A stretch of DNA of 64,000 nucleotides, taken from Sclerurus mexicanus (taxonomy: Eukaryota > Chordata > Aves > Passeriformes > Furnariidae). Positions 35,616 through 48,430 of this stretch are shown piece after piece (position 1 is the stretch's first letter; every line of letters begins with the position of its first letter). The stretch covers positions 203,963-267,962 of the forward strand of contig VWZF01003567.1 in assembly GCA_013396755.1 (NCBI GenBank), given 5' to 3'. The notes under the pieces were generated by a model, which saw nothing but the letters and a program-made list of their open reading frames with translations, searched no databases and was not told the DNA's origin. The translations under genes and the position numbers were made by a program.

Positions 35616-38600
35616 TTTTTCCCAACACCACCACTGATAAACCTTTCACTATGTCAAAAGAATTTGCCTAACTTTAAGTTCTTCTAAAAATCGTAATAAA
35701 TGCTACAATCCCACTGTTTATCTTTGAAAGTATTTAGCTTGAAGTAAGAAGAGAAAGGCTCAGAAAAACTGGAGTACAACTATTTCCCAATTTAAAATAA
35801 CTTTTGTTTTTTCCCCTCTCAGCTTCTCTCTCTATCCCAAGGAAAACAAACCCAGCAACAACAAAGCCCTGGAAATGACCCTTGTAAACACAGCTTATCC
35901 TATTGAGATTTCACCTTTCAGAGAAAACATAATCATTAAAAACTAGCACTGACTACAAAAAAAAATAAAGGTCTAAGGAGATTATGAATAAAGGATATTG
36001 TTGGCTTTGCTTTTAATGAGATACCACTGGGTTTTTTCAAAGTGTTTTTATTCTTATCCCTATTTTTACTCACATTTAGCGTAACCCAAGTTATTTTCCA
36101 ACTAGTTCTGTTAAACAGGACAAAACCCTCACATCTCCTGCCAGTTTAGAAATATGCAGGTGCTTGCAGCTTTCAGCGCCTTTGTGAATATTCTACAACT
36201 TTCAAGTCTAACCTACTTTTCCTTTTTTTTTTTCCTAGAAATATTCTCTAGTCCCTCATGAACGTTGCAAAAGATCCACAAATGCCAACTACTGCATAAA
36301 GGGGCAAAAATGAACATCTCCAAGGGCGTCACCGAGATGGGCAGACAGCTCCCCACAGTCCCGGGAGGCTGCACTTGGATGAGACAGGCTTTAAAAGGCA
36401 ATCTTTAAACCTATAGGACAAACGTCATGCAAATCAGGAATTTCCTGCAAAGTTACCCGTTCTCCTGTGGATCAAAACGTGTTGGAATAGACTGAAAAAT
36501 CCTGCTTTGTAGCCCATTAGGTTTCTCATGCTCTGCACCCCTGACATTCTGTGTTTCCCCAATGGCTGAGTGTAGGAATTCTTTAGGTAATTCTGCTTTG
36601 GGGGTTTAATTTTCCCCTGAAAGAGCCAAGTAAATAAGCCCATAAACAACACATGGAAATCCAGGCTGGGTTTGGGACACGCACAGAGTTTGTTGACTCA
36701 GAGCATGTGATGATAGTGGGATTGGGAGGCAGCGGCTCCTTCTAATGCCCTGAGAACCAGCACTGTCCTCCACCCACACCTTCTAAAGCATCTGAATTAA
36801 GAAAATACTTGTAAAATGCAATTTAAGAATACCCTGTAATATATTTTAAGTCTTTAAGGAGAGCACAACAATATTATCTCCCTCTTCTAGAATCTGATTT
36901 GTGAAAGCCACAGAAGAGGAAATCCAGCAGAGGTTTAGCACATGCATCTCATCATTGCACCTGGCCAGAAGGATAAAAGAAACCCTTTGAAGGAAAGGAA
37001 TAAATCTCATCATAAAATCTACTTTGGTTACAAAAACACAGAGCATGTTGCTGTCCAAAGATCTAGTGACAACTGAGGGGAAAAAAACCCCAAACATTTG
37101 TAGCTTTCAGACACTCCATGACATTTAATTACTGGAGGCTGCTGCTCTCAGGTGCACAGTGAACTGCAGCCTTGCTGCACTACATGAAACTACTTTATTA
37201 TCAAAGATTTATTCCTTAACAGTGCATCAACCTCGGCTGAAAGAAGCCTAAAGTAGTCTGGGATACAATCATGTGTATTTGGTTGGCTTTTTTGGTTTTA
37301 ATACAGCATTTCCTGCTGGTGACCACTCACAATGGGACAAACCATCAGCCTTTCTGTTGACTCTCTGCAGCTTTCCCCTAAAAGATGCATTTCCTTCCAA
37401 AGGCAGGGCCACGCTCCATCCTCAAGTTTTCCAGTTTCTTACACAAAGGCATCCACAAAACAAAAATTCAGGAATGAAATATCAGGCTTTTAGCTTCACA
37501 AATCAAAAATAAGTCTGCTTTTTTTTCCTTTGTAGGGCAGAGGGTCGAGGAAGCAAAGGAATTGTTTTCCCGGATTAAAACTAGAGCTGTGATTTTCTGC
37601 TGTGGAGGAAACACCAGGCCTTTAATCACAGCACTTTCATAACTCCTGAGAATTCACATCCACACAATAAGCCCTTCAACATCAGAATTTTGCTGAAGAC
37701 TTGAAAGCAGTGGTCAGCTCTTGATTTGGCTATAATACTCACTTGGTTCAACAATTATTCCCCTTTCTTTCTATTAAGAAAACCCCAATGAAGATCGTTT
37801 TATTTCCATTTTCTGCCTTAACAGCACTTCTTTTACTAACTCACCAGATACCAGATTATGCAATAAAATGTCGATACACAAGAAAAAAAGAACCCACAAA
37901 AATACAAGTTACGACACACAGAGACTTTGCTAAAATACAAGCGGTCTTGTTTTACAGGCCACCGCTCTGGGATGTATATTTTTACTCCACATCTTTGATT
38001 ATGCTGCCACCAGCAGCTTTTAAGACATAAAAAGGCAAATGACAGGTGCTGTCAGCGACTGGAACAAGGGCTGTGGAAGCTCACGGAGCGTGTGACACAG
38101 CAGATTTCAGCAGAGCCAAAAACCCACGGTAGCTTTGACTAACTTGATCTTTCAGCAAAGCTGTTGGAGGGGAGAGAGTCACAAAATAATGAACTGGATG
38201 GAGCGTTACATAACGAAGAACTCCTCGGGGTCTCGTCTGCTGCCTCGTCTCATAAACTGTGATGATTTTCATGTTAGATCAAAGAAGAGCATAACACAAA
38301 ATTGAGATGAAAACAACCTTGCACTGCCCTCAAGTGAAGAGCCTTTGTTTTGAGACCCTCCCGAGCAGCACCAGACAAGGTGTTTCTCTCTTGACACGAG
38401 TCACTGCTCTGTCACCTTTCCTGTGACAGCACCTGCAGCTCCACTCTTGGAGGCACCTCAAAACACTCTCAGCTGCCTTTCCTCCCAACTTCTGGATATC
38501 CAGCTGGAGCCACTATTCCCTTTTGGAATTTAACTTTTTGGAGGAATGGGGGGAGGGCGGAAAGGAAGATTTGCTGCACTATAAAAGCCATAGAAAAATA

Positions 38601-39080
38601 CACCTTGGGGGTTGAAAATGAGGAATAAATCAAACTCCACGTGTGCAGTTGTGTTGGCTCTGCTGCCTCCACCACAAGATCCCTGGGGAGAACACCACAG
38701 AACAAGGACACATGGAAAGGTTTTCCCCCCCTCTCAGGGATTAGAAGAAAGTTTGGAAAGTAGAAAAATAACTATGCTGCAACCAAAAATCAGAAATTAT
38801 TTTTCAAACTCAAAAGTTAATTTTTTTTCCTTTCTTCTTCTTGCATTATGAATGAATTAACTCCCCCAAAATTCTTAATACAGAAATATTTTATTATAGT
38901 TCAGGAATAAATATCTCACGAAGCCTAAAATGAAAATGCTTATTATCAGAAATGGAAAAATAATAATTTGTCATAGTTAGCTTCACTTCAGTTCATGAAC
39001 TATTCATGAGCAGACCTTGAGTTCTTGAAATTTGCTATTTGGACCTAGGCAGGGTTTGCTCCTTCCAATAATTCACTTAT

Positions 39081-39098
39081 TGATCACCCCAGTGATCA
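39081..39098. repeat. Small perfect hairpin
   Basis: Seven-base arms TGATCAC and GTGATCA flank the four-base loop CCCA. No terminator or regulatory role can be assigned in a eukaryotic context. Confidence 0.7.
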
Positions 39099-40959
39099 GC
39101 ACTCTGGATCTCCTGTGATCCTTGCTGTGAATAATCACATTTCATCCCTGTCATTTCCCTTCCTTGTTGGGATTAAGGGGATTCTCTCAAGGAGAACTTC
39201 TTGGGGAGGTCTCAAGGGCTTTGCAACACTCAGAGAGGGCTGGAGGAGAAGTGGGTTAGGAAAGGACAAAAAACACTCGGGCTTTTTCTTTCCGGCTCAC
39301 CGAGGCCTCAGAGTCACAGTTCCCACTGGATCATGTGAAATTTAGTGGCTGCTTACAGCATTTGAATTTAATTTGCCTTTTTCCTGTGGTCATTATGTGC
39401 ACGAAGTGAGAAATTAAGAAAGGCAGCAGATATTTTCCACTTGTGCTGTTTGAATGGCTGGGGATCTCAGGAGCTGCCCCTTTGCTGGGGGGGATTATCC
39501 ACCAGCAGTGTTAACATATTTCCTTTGGTTCACATGAAATAATAAAAAATATTTAATGAATGAATCAAAATTTTTCCTAATAGTCCCCACGTCTCTTGCA
39601 GTATTCACCTGTTGCTGCTCAAAGCTACTACCAATTACTTCAAGTCATAACACAGAAATTGCTATTTCAAGAGCCTGATTTATTTAAAAAGCATTTCATC
39701 CAGAATCAAATATTGTAGGCAGTGCTCAGCCATGGAGCAGCCTGACAACAGTACATAAAACACACTCAAGTTACACTCTAATTTAAGGTCTGTCCATGGA
39801 GGGTGGAAGAAAGAGTATAAGGTGTGACACAGAGGGTAAAGACAACTAGAAGGTCTTTGATACAGGCCCAGAATTCGATTTAAAATTTCTTTGAGAATGT
39901 TTAATTAAAGACAGGCATCACAACAAAAAGCCTCCAAAGCTAGAGTGCTTCCCATCAGCCCTGCTAGTTTCCAGCTTTGATGAATTATTAGGCAGCAGAT
40001 AAATAATCCACAGGAAGAAAGGAGAGAAAAGGAATTCCTTTTGTTAAGGATAGAAACAACTCAGACCAGTGTGCGTTCTCTGGAAAGGGTGGAAATTGTT
40101 TTCCATTGAAGGCCATGACTTGATTGGACAGAGGAATTTGTCATCTTGTGCTTCAGAGAACCTGGAGACCCATCCAGGTACCACAGCTGGAATTGTTTGA
40201 GGCCTTTTTTCCAAAGGGAAGTCCAGAATTGATTAGGAAGAGAAAGGACACTCTGACTGACTCCTCTTAACTTGTGTTCCCATTCTTTAACGTGAGTGAA
40301 CAGTCTGCCTGGGACTATTTTGTTTGTTCTCACTCCTCTTTCCAAATTTTAGGTAGTGAAATATTTTAATACTCTATTCATTAATTGCACTCCTGATCTC
40401 CAGAGGGCAGGGAACACAATTCATCCAGTTCTGGAGAATCAAAGACAATTTGGAACTCAGAGTTCACTTCTATTTTTGGAAAGCATTAATCAAACCTGAA
40501 ATTGCCTTTTTTTTACTTTTTCATTCCCCCTGAATTCTTTACACAATCCATGACAAGCCATCAGCATGTCAAAGCTCGGATAATGCTGCCCAAACGAGTT
40601 TGCAATAAAACAAAATCAGGCTGTATCATTTATTACAACCATCCTTTCAGAGCCATCACACTGTTGACTCACAGGCCCAGACAGCAGAGAAAGAAAAAAA
40701 GGAGGGGTGGGAAAAAGACACCAATTTTGAATTAAATTATAAAAAACACTGCACTGTAGCAATAAAATGAACGTTTACAGGAAAGCAAAAACATATTTTA
40801 ACTTTGAAAAAAAGCTTCTGTGAAGTGAGTGCTTTGTCTCAGACCATTTACAGGTACTTGCTCTCCTTCCTCCCTCACAATGATGATTATTCCTAAGTGC
40901 AGTCTGGAAAGTAAATGGAATATTAGGCTTTCAGAGCAGCCTGAAATGAGGATATCTCA

Positions 40960-41345
40960 TGCAATAATCTGGAGATTTAGTCTCATCATGAAGGCTTCCT
41001 AATTGTACTCTCCTCAGATAGACCACAATTAATTCTTGCCATTCTTCCCCTGAAATGTATCTGGGCTGATACACTGATATTAATTTTCTTATCTCTGAGA
41101 CAGACAGTTAAGGAAAGAGCCTGGAAAAAAATAAAGGGAAATGTTGAAGGTGATTATCATAATGAGAATGTTAATTAGCTCCATTTCAGACACCAATCGT
41201 CGGCACAGGAATCAGTAAGCAACTCTCCAAATGTTTTTATAAGATTCTCCTATTTCTAAGCTTTTTGTATTTGTTCTATTTCTCTTGCTGTCATTACAGT
41301 CATGAGGAGCCTTGATAAGGCAAATAAAAGTTCATTTCAGCAGCT
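40960..41345. other. Candidate regulatory element, TAATTA-rich
   Basis: Several homeodomain-type words occur in complex AT-rich sequence: CTAATTG near 41000, CAATTAATT near 41026 and TTAATTAG at 41171-41178. A GATATTAATTTTC stretch lies near 41077. There is no repeat or open-frame signal. It resembles a vertebrate conserved non-coding element, but this was not tested. Confidence 0.27.
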
Positions 41346-44300
41346 GGAATAAAGAGTGTATAGTTAGGAAAGACCCATAAAATCCGGTTCTCTGCTCTTT
41401 CAAGTGTATTTGACCTATGGTCACGAGTACTTGGCAATTAGGGAAGCACAAACGAGTGATTTCAGCTGTTCAGTGGCTGGGGGAAGTGGGATACAGCTGG
41501 GCAACGGCGAGGACCAGAAACCCTGGAGTTCAACTTCATATGGGGCTTTGCTTTTTTACAACAAAGAAAAGCAGATGAAGAAATTTATCTCCTTTCGCTT
41601 TTTCCAGAGGTTTTCCAGACCTTTTTCTCTTGAACTCTGGACAACCTCAAACCCCCTCCTTTTTATTTGTTATACCAAGGAAATTCCCACCACGCCAAGT
41701 TGCAGCTGAGGCTGATGCTCTCAGAGAGAAAACGTTTCCCCCTTTCCTCACTGCTCTTATATCCTTTGCAAACAAGACCTTTGGAGTACCATTGGGACTA
41801 TTTTTCTAAACCACATCGCACTGCAGGTCAGGTTTCTCTGAGCCCCAGCCCTGGCATGCTCTGCTCAGATTCCTGCCACCCATTCCAAGTGCGCAGGAAG
41901 TTGGTTACATCACAAGGGTGCAATTTTGCCTCCTCCCCATATGTCCAATCTCCCCAGCTCTTATATCAAGCCCCTGTTTTGGGGGCAGGAGTTCTCTATT
42001 TTAATATCTTTAGAAATTCAACAAGCTGACATTTCCTCCCACTCCTAAACAAGTCATGAAATGCCCAAGTTTAAACTCCAGCCTGCTGTGTCTCCTGGGA
42101 CCCCTCCCAGGCTCCACTGCTCCATTTAGCCTGATTTCAGGAGACAGGTTAGTCCTCTGCTAATTTGGGTTGCGTGTGCCAACAAATTTCCACGGGACTC
42201 ATCAAGTGCTTGTTAAACTCTGATAACTCACACCTACTTGTAACACTGCCCACTCACAGCTCAGCCAAATTTATCTTAAAAACAACATATCTCATATGGT
42301 CAAGCCGGTCATTGTTAAGAACTTATTTGTCAGTTTAGGGTTTTCAACTCCCTGGAAATGAACAGCATGGAAAAGCAAAGCAGAAGGATCAGCTCAGCCA
42401 TTCCCACTGTGAATAGCTGCAACTGAGGAAGAAAGCCAAAGTTTGAAGCAGGGTTAGTAACAAATGTAAAAAGATACAAAACACAGGCTTTGAAGAAACA
42501 GGTGAGACTGTGCTTTCATTCTCTGGCAGCTTTTCAGAGCCATGAGAATAATCCAGTGCCTTTCCCCATCGCCCTGTGTCTCAGAATAAAGCTTTATTTC
42601 CACTAACCCTCCCTAGGAGAAGATGCTCCAACCCCTCCATCTCTGCTGCGCTCCAGCAGCATTTTCTTACCTTCCAGCTTTGATCCACAACATCTGCTGA
42701 ACCAGACACAAGGATCCCTTGACCAACAGCCCACATCCCCCTTTTAAAGCCCAGCACACGTGATCCCACAGCTGATCCCGGCCAGGACATCCCAGGCAGC
42801 TTCCCAAGTGCCAAGACATCACTTCCAGTTTACAAGCTCAGCTTTCCTGGCTTCTGAGGAAAAACTCCCATGTTTTCTTTTCCACATTTCTAAATAATGA
42901 TAACTTTTTCATTTTCCTGAAATGTTTTTTAAAAATTATATATGAATACACATGCAGTTATTAGTTTATTAATAAAACACATTTGCTTGATTCTTTTATG
43001 GATAGGAATGTATATAGAGTTAAAATTAATAGCATGGGTTTTTCTGGGCTTTCCCATTCCTCTCTTCCCAGCAGTAGCATTTCCATAGGAAAACAACTAC
43101 AATTAAAATATGATATAAATCAAAATTGAAAGTCCATGATTCTTAATGCCACTATTCTCTGTTGATTCCATTTTTTTCACAGCAACCTCTGCTAGGTGTT
43201 TGGTTAGGGAATATGTAACACAGCCAAAAATTAAGGAACAGGTCTATAAATCCATTATGGCTTGTGTTTTGTTCCTATAAATAAGTGCAGAAATCACATC
43301 CACCTACAAACATTAGTTGTAGATGCTGAAGGATGTTACAGCTCCAGTAAGCCATTAAATAATGGTACAAAGTGCTCCGTGTCTCTGGGAATGTTTCTCT
43401 CTTGTACTGAGATGTAGGGTGTGTTCCCACAGGACTCGGTCCCTGCATCCAGCCAACCAAAAGCCATGGAGCCGTGCTGGTGCGACGCCAGAGCTAATTA
43501 TTCATTTGGGTTGTCATTGTGCTAATGAGTCCTGGAGTATTTGCTCAGTTCAGTGTTGGCACAGCTCGGAATACAATGGTTATCTTCCCCCAAGAGCAAG
43601 TTAAAATACAGGATTTCCACCATTTGAAAGACCAAGTTTTATAAAACAAGTTTGAATGCTCTGGTGGGTTTTTTTTTTATTTATATCTGCATACTTTTAT
43701 AAATCGTGTTTGAAAAAATATTCCCCACGCTTTGTCTGTGTTAGGAATTATTTCCTACTCCTTCTCAGGCTCTTTACGCTTAAATTTGTTGTGACAGTGG
43801 ATTAATATTTACTTACCACTGTTTGTAAGCACCGATGGCGCTCCCGTCACAGTCCCAAATCCACGGCTGTGCTCTTTGGAACTCAAGGAGATTGGGCTTT
43901 AGGAGAATTCTTTCTGAGAGCAGTCACAAGCTGTTACTCTAACAAGCGGCACACAGACAGGTTCCCTCTCCCTCTCCAACAATTCCTCGTGTCAGCTGGA
44001 ATTACGTGTCCCCAAAACTACCCTGTTTAAACAGCCTATTTATAACTGCTTGAGGAGGTCTCAGTGCTCAGGCCTGGAACATAAATTCGCTGGTTGGCTT
44101 TGTTTCCTCTGGCTTTGATTAAGAAAATGGTATTTCTTCAATGTGCTTGATGTCATTTTTACCAATTTATGCGGGTTTCACAAAGTCAGACATTACTTAT
44201 GGCAATGTTTATCATCATTTATCATAAGCTTTCCCAATTGAGATAATAAAAGCTCTTCCGTTTTTATTTTCTATGGGTTTCTTTGTTCCCAGACGCAATT

Positions 44301-44950
44301 TTTGCCCTCCATTTTTTCCATACTTGTTCATGGTCTTGTTTTCTTTTGTGTGTGTCAGGGAATCCGCAATTCCTCATGGACTAGGTCCCTTCAGACTACC
44401 TGTTTCCATGGAATTTAGCTGCTGCTCTATTGCCTTACCCAGTGTAAGGTGGTATGCCCAACATGAAAACATGAGATAAGTCTGGATTCTTAAAATCAAG
44501 CAATAAAATAAGTCAAGTGTTTCTCTCTCAGTCTAACCATGAGCACCTACAGCATCTTCCTTGAGCTGCCTCTCGTCCTTATCCCTCTCTTCCTTCTATT
44601 CATATGGCCAATATTAACATTAATATATAGAGAAATGATTAACTTTCTCAGTGAAAAGCACTATTATTAAATGTTATTTGAGTAGGAATTCAATGCCATC
44701 AGAAAAGTTTCAGTATCCATGTGAGAGAAAAGGGGCAGGCAACGCAATCCACGTGTTGGGGGGCAGATGAAACCAGCATTTCTTTGTGTTTTGATGCCTT
44801 TGCAGCAGTGTGTGACATCATTAGGAGGCTATGGCTGAAGTCAATGGCTATTCAAAACAAAGCTTAGTTTAAGTTATATTACTGTGGGCACCTTTATCTT
44901 CTTATGTTGTACAGAGGCATTGCTGCTGGAGCTGATTTCACAGTGATAAT

Positions 44951-45069
44951 TAAGGCCACGTTAGGCAGGGCTTGGAGCAAGCTGGGCTAGTGGAAGCTGT
45001 CCCTGCCCATGGCAGGAGCTGGACTGAGGTGGTCATTAAGGTCCCTTCCACCCCAAACCATTCTGTGAC
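44951..45069 (+). mobile_element. CR1 3' fragment, sense
   Basis: It runs from 'AAGGCCACGTTAGGCAGGGC' through 'GGAGCAAGCTGGGCTAGTGG' and 'CCTGCCCATGGCAGGAGCTG' to 'CCCCAAACCATTCTGTGACC'. It is in sense orientation and truncated at both the 5' end and the extreme 3' end (the ATTCTATGAT terminus is reduced to ATTCTGTGA). It is moderately diverged, about 119 bp. Confidence 0.9.
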
Positions 45070-45759
45070 CGCTGCCATGAATGACATTTTCTTATTCTCA
45101 GCCTCCAACACCCACATGTAACCTGGCTCTGCTCCCTACAGGAGGGCACTGGCTTCCTCAGATCCTCAAGCATATGAGCACAAACTAGCACAGAATCTGT
45201 TGGAGACCTCCCACCACAGAAAGACATAACCATGCTGTGTTTTCAGGATGAAATAATGTCCAGGATCTTAAACCCCAGTGCACTTAAAGCCTGACAATCG
45301 TCTGCAGAAAACAGGACAGTTGTGCTCTTTCACTTTAGTGATCTATTAAGTAGCAAAAGATGAGCACTGGACTTCATCCTTTTATGAAGCAATTTTACTT
45401 TCCAGCTCCTGCTGCTGGAATTTCAGCTGAAGGATGGTGCTCTGGTAATTTGTAACAGAGAGAGGGCTGCAGATGCAGCAGCAGCAGCTTCCCCAGGTGG
45501 AAATAGCTGTGTGTCTTTTCCATTTTTAGTGGAGAGTAACACTTTGTCGTTGTGGTGCGTCTCTCAGTGGAACACGTGCAATAATGTTGTGTTGGATCAG
45601 GCCACGATGCACCGAGCAGACGCAATGACAGACCCCTGACATAAAGCCTGTCCTTGTTTGAACCGGTATCTGCCTCTCCAAAACAGAGACAGACACATTC
45701 CCATGATGGAGGCCATGGGAAGGCTTTCCATGTACTTGGTAGTGGATGTATAAATCGGA

Positions 45760-45970
45760 AGGAGAAAGTTAATTAGACTCCCTGTGTGCGGGGCAGCGGA
45801 GTACGCTCTGATTGCTAATTATTTTAATGCAGGTAAACAGCTCTTGACAGGACAGGTCATTTCCCCCCACGCACACTCCAGAGGCTGCCAGGTATCAGTC
45901 TCACGGCCCAGAGCAGACCTGAGGCAATCTAAGTGATGGGCTGTCATCAATATGCAAACTGTTATTGGAG
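45760..45970. other. Candidate regulatory element
   Basis: TTAATTAG at 45769-45776, TAATTATTTTAAT at 45816-45828, a forkhead-type GTAAACA at 45833-45839 and an octamer-like ATGCAAAC at about 45952 lie within 200 bp of non-repetitive DNA. Mixed homeodomain, forkhead and POU cores are enhancer-like. The interpretation is inference. Confidence 0.27.
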
Positions 45971-46424
45971 AATACATCCACGATCTCGTTTACTGCAGCT
46001 GCCCCAGCGTTCCTCACACCCCAGTCCTGCCCCTCACCCTGGTGGCCCATTTCTGAGCTCACATCACTCTCCTTTATCTCCACATCCTCTGGGCAGAGCA
46101 TCTCCTGCTCAGCTCATTGCTCTGGCCAACAGAGCCCTCCCCACGCTCAGCCATCCTTGTCAGGGGCTTTCAGAAGGGGTAGGGAGGGTGTGCCCGGTGT
46201 GTTGTACTGATGGCCAGAAGTGCCCAGTTGTGTTTGTTTGCCCATGGCATCGTCACCCAGAGGTTTTTCTGCCAGGGCTCCAGCTCTGAGCTTTGGAAGA
46301 GCCTTCCAGCTCCTCGCCCCCAGCAGCCCTCTCACCTTGTATTGATCTCTTCCCTTCAATTTACTCGTTTTCTAAGCAATAATAAAAAATTATAAACTCC
46401 CCAAACTTATTATCTTGTAATTTC

Positions 46425-47667
46425 CTACCCTATGTCCTTTAAGGCATAATCTAATTTAAAAGTTTCCAGTTCTCGGTGTTTTGTACTTAATATTTGAGAT
46501 GCAGCCAGCTGCTTTGTCTCATTTGTTCTTGCAATTGTGTCAAAAAGCTGTACAATATCTTCAATTTTAGTATGCATGTTTCTTTTACAATTTACCATTT
46601 TGTACACTTTCCCTTTGGTGAAATTAGATTTAACACTGATTTGGTGCATGATAACCAGGGTTCTTTTTTATTTAGTTCTAAAAGTTCCTTGGGAGCCATT
46701 TCTGATACATTCCAATATATTCAGCAGTGGAAAACAGGGAGGTCCTCCAATATTGCTCCTTCCAGCTGGCACCAAAACCATATTTCTTTAAACCGTGACC
46801 AAAAATTTATGCTTTGGATCGATGTTGGATTACGAAAGACCAAAAAAAAATGTGGTTTGCTTGCAGCAATTAATATTTCCCCTACTGCTGGAGACCTACA
46901 GCAACTGGCACAAAGTAATTGGTCATATTTCTCAGCCCCAGGGATGTCCAAAGTGCCTGGTAAAGTCAGGAATAAATACAAAACCACTTCAGAAAAGGGT
47001 CAGAGGCAAAGAAATACAGAGTGCAGAGAACAGAGGAAGATCCAATTCATGCTTGGAATCAACCCCTGGCCCTGACACCGCAGTGTCTGGTCAAGGATCT
47101 GCACAAGAGGCCCCCTTGGCTGTGGGTGGCAAGGGAGGAGATTCATGGCAGGACTGCACAGCTTGGAAGGCTTCAGAATCCCTCCATTAACCACTGACCC
47201 ACCACGAGTAAATTTGGGAAATCGATGCATTTATTACCCACCCACCGTCTGGCTCAGCCCATTAAACATCGTTTGGGCTGGGTCCTGTGTGGTCCCCTCT
47301 CGTGGCAGCTCTGGGGTCACTAACCCCCCCACCTCTGTGACTCCCTGCAAGGTTTGTCTGGAACCTCTACATCTCCCCTCCCACTGGAACTGGTTGCTGG
47401 GTCCGTTCATGAACACACAACGAATCCTTTGTAGTGAAAAATCATTCGGAAAAAGTCTCCTGGAAGTAAATTTTCCATGACATTTTGCTCTCGTGGAACT
47501 CTGTTCTTCTGCAACCTCCAAACTGCCCCTGAATTCAGGGTAGACACAGAAACTGGTTCTTCTTTGCCCCCAAACACCCAGAATGCTTCGGGCAGGAAAA
47601 AAATAAGTAAGAATAACATTGTGCAAAGTTGCTGTTCTTTGGCTGAGTTTAGAGAGGCCGATTCCAC
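46425..47667. other. ORF-dense block without recognisable domain
   Basis: A plus-strand frame of 193 codons (46494-47075, the longest in the window) overlaps a 131-codon plus-strand frame (46795-47190). The minus strand carries frames of 130 codons (47234-47626), 86 codons (47407-47667) and 74 codons (46425-46649). No reverse transcriptase, protease, envelope or other motif is recognisable, and no LTRs flank the block. Part of it (47050-47400) is GC-richer, which lengthens open frames by chance. It could be a decayed retroelement or pseudogene, or nothing. I do not call a CDS. Confidence 0.2.
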
Positions 47668-47699
47668 TGGGATCTCTGGACGGTTATTTTTATGCTTTC

Positions 47700-47960
47700 A
47701 TTGCTCATTGACCAGGATAATCAAATAGAATATTCCATTTGCTTCCTGCTGTTTAAGTGCCTAATTCAAAGCTAATTGAAGTCAATGGGCAGATATTCAT
47801 AGACTTTAATAGACCAGCCATAATCTTATGTCTACCCTTGTTGTTTAAGTTATTTTATTTATCCTAATTATTTCCCTTGTCCCATGCATGCACGATTATT
47901 TATTTTACGTGCATAATCATCATCTGTAAGTGGAAGCATTTTAAAGTAGTTATTAAAAGG
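47700..47960. other. Candidate conserved non-coding segment
   Basis: CTAATTC and CTAATTG words lie near 47760-47778, followed by TTTATTTATCCTAATTATTT at about 47855-47874 and a GCATGCATGCA-like section near 47885. The sequence is complex and AT-rich, without repeats. The regulatory role is inferred from texture only. Confidence 0.22.
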
Positions 47961-48282
47961 TATTTCGAGGCACATATTTACACAGACCTGTGGCTGTGAT
48001 AATAGCATATACATAGGTTTTAACACAGTTTTACTTTGTTATCCAGTATAACAGTTATCCCTGGAAAAATGTGTTTAAATTACAAGGGTTTTTTAGTTGC
48101 TTCAGCTACATGGGCATAACTTAAGCTTTAATGTGATGATACCAACAACCTATACATATTTATACACTAATGGCATGACTCTTCAGCTGCTGGGAACAGA
48201 ATATGCTCTGAACAGGAGCCAAAGCATGAGATCCCTGGAAAAAAAAGCTTTAAAATATCTCGTTAGTGTTCCCAGGAAACAC

Positions 48283-48430
48283 AAATAAAAACAAAATGAA
48301 GACAGAGCAGCATTAAAAAAACCACACCAACTAAAAAACACAATGAAAAACAAATTAACAAAGAAAAAATATTTTAAAAACCCCCAAACCACAAAGAAAC
48401 ATCCCTTCAAACCAACAAAACCTCCACACG
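48283..48430 (+). repeat. A-rich, T-poor asymmetric tract
   Basis: About 150 bp is dominated by A with C, including AAAAACC, CCAAACC and AACAAA words. It resembles shorter A+C tracts at 3977, 20453, 25858, 28808 and 62178. It is low-complexity DNA, and no retroposed body is attached. Confidence 0.65.

Larger units (their letters stand above)
35616..44950. other. Unique non-coding DNA
   Basis: No gene is recognised. Small hairpins (GTTCATGAAC palindrome at 38991-39000; TGATCAC-CCCA-GTGATCA at 39081-39098) and a candidate regulatory segment at 40960-41345 are the only structures I can point to. Open frames at 41404-42029 (101 and 120 codons) show no domain and overlap. Confidence 0.55.

Noticed and set aside
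46425..47667. Endogenous retrovirus envelope or polymerase remnant
   Set aside because: No conserved retroviral motif, primer-binding site, polypurine tract or LTR pair could be recognised. Kept only as an ORF-dense block.
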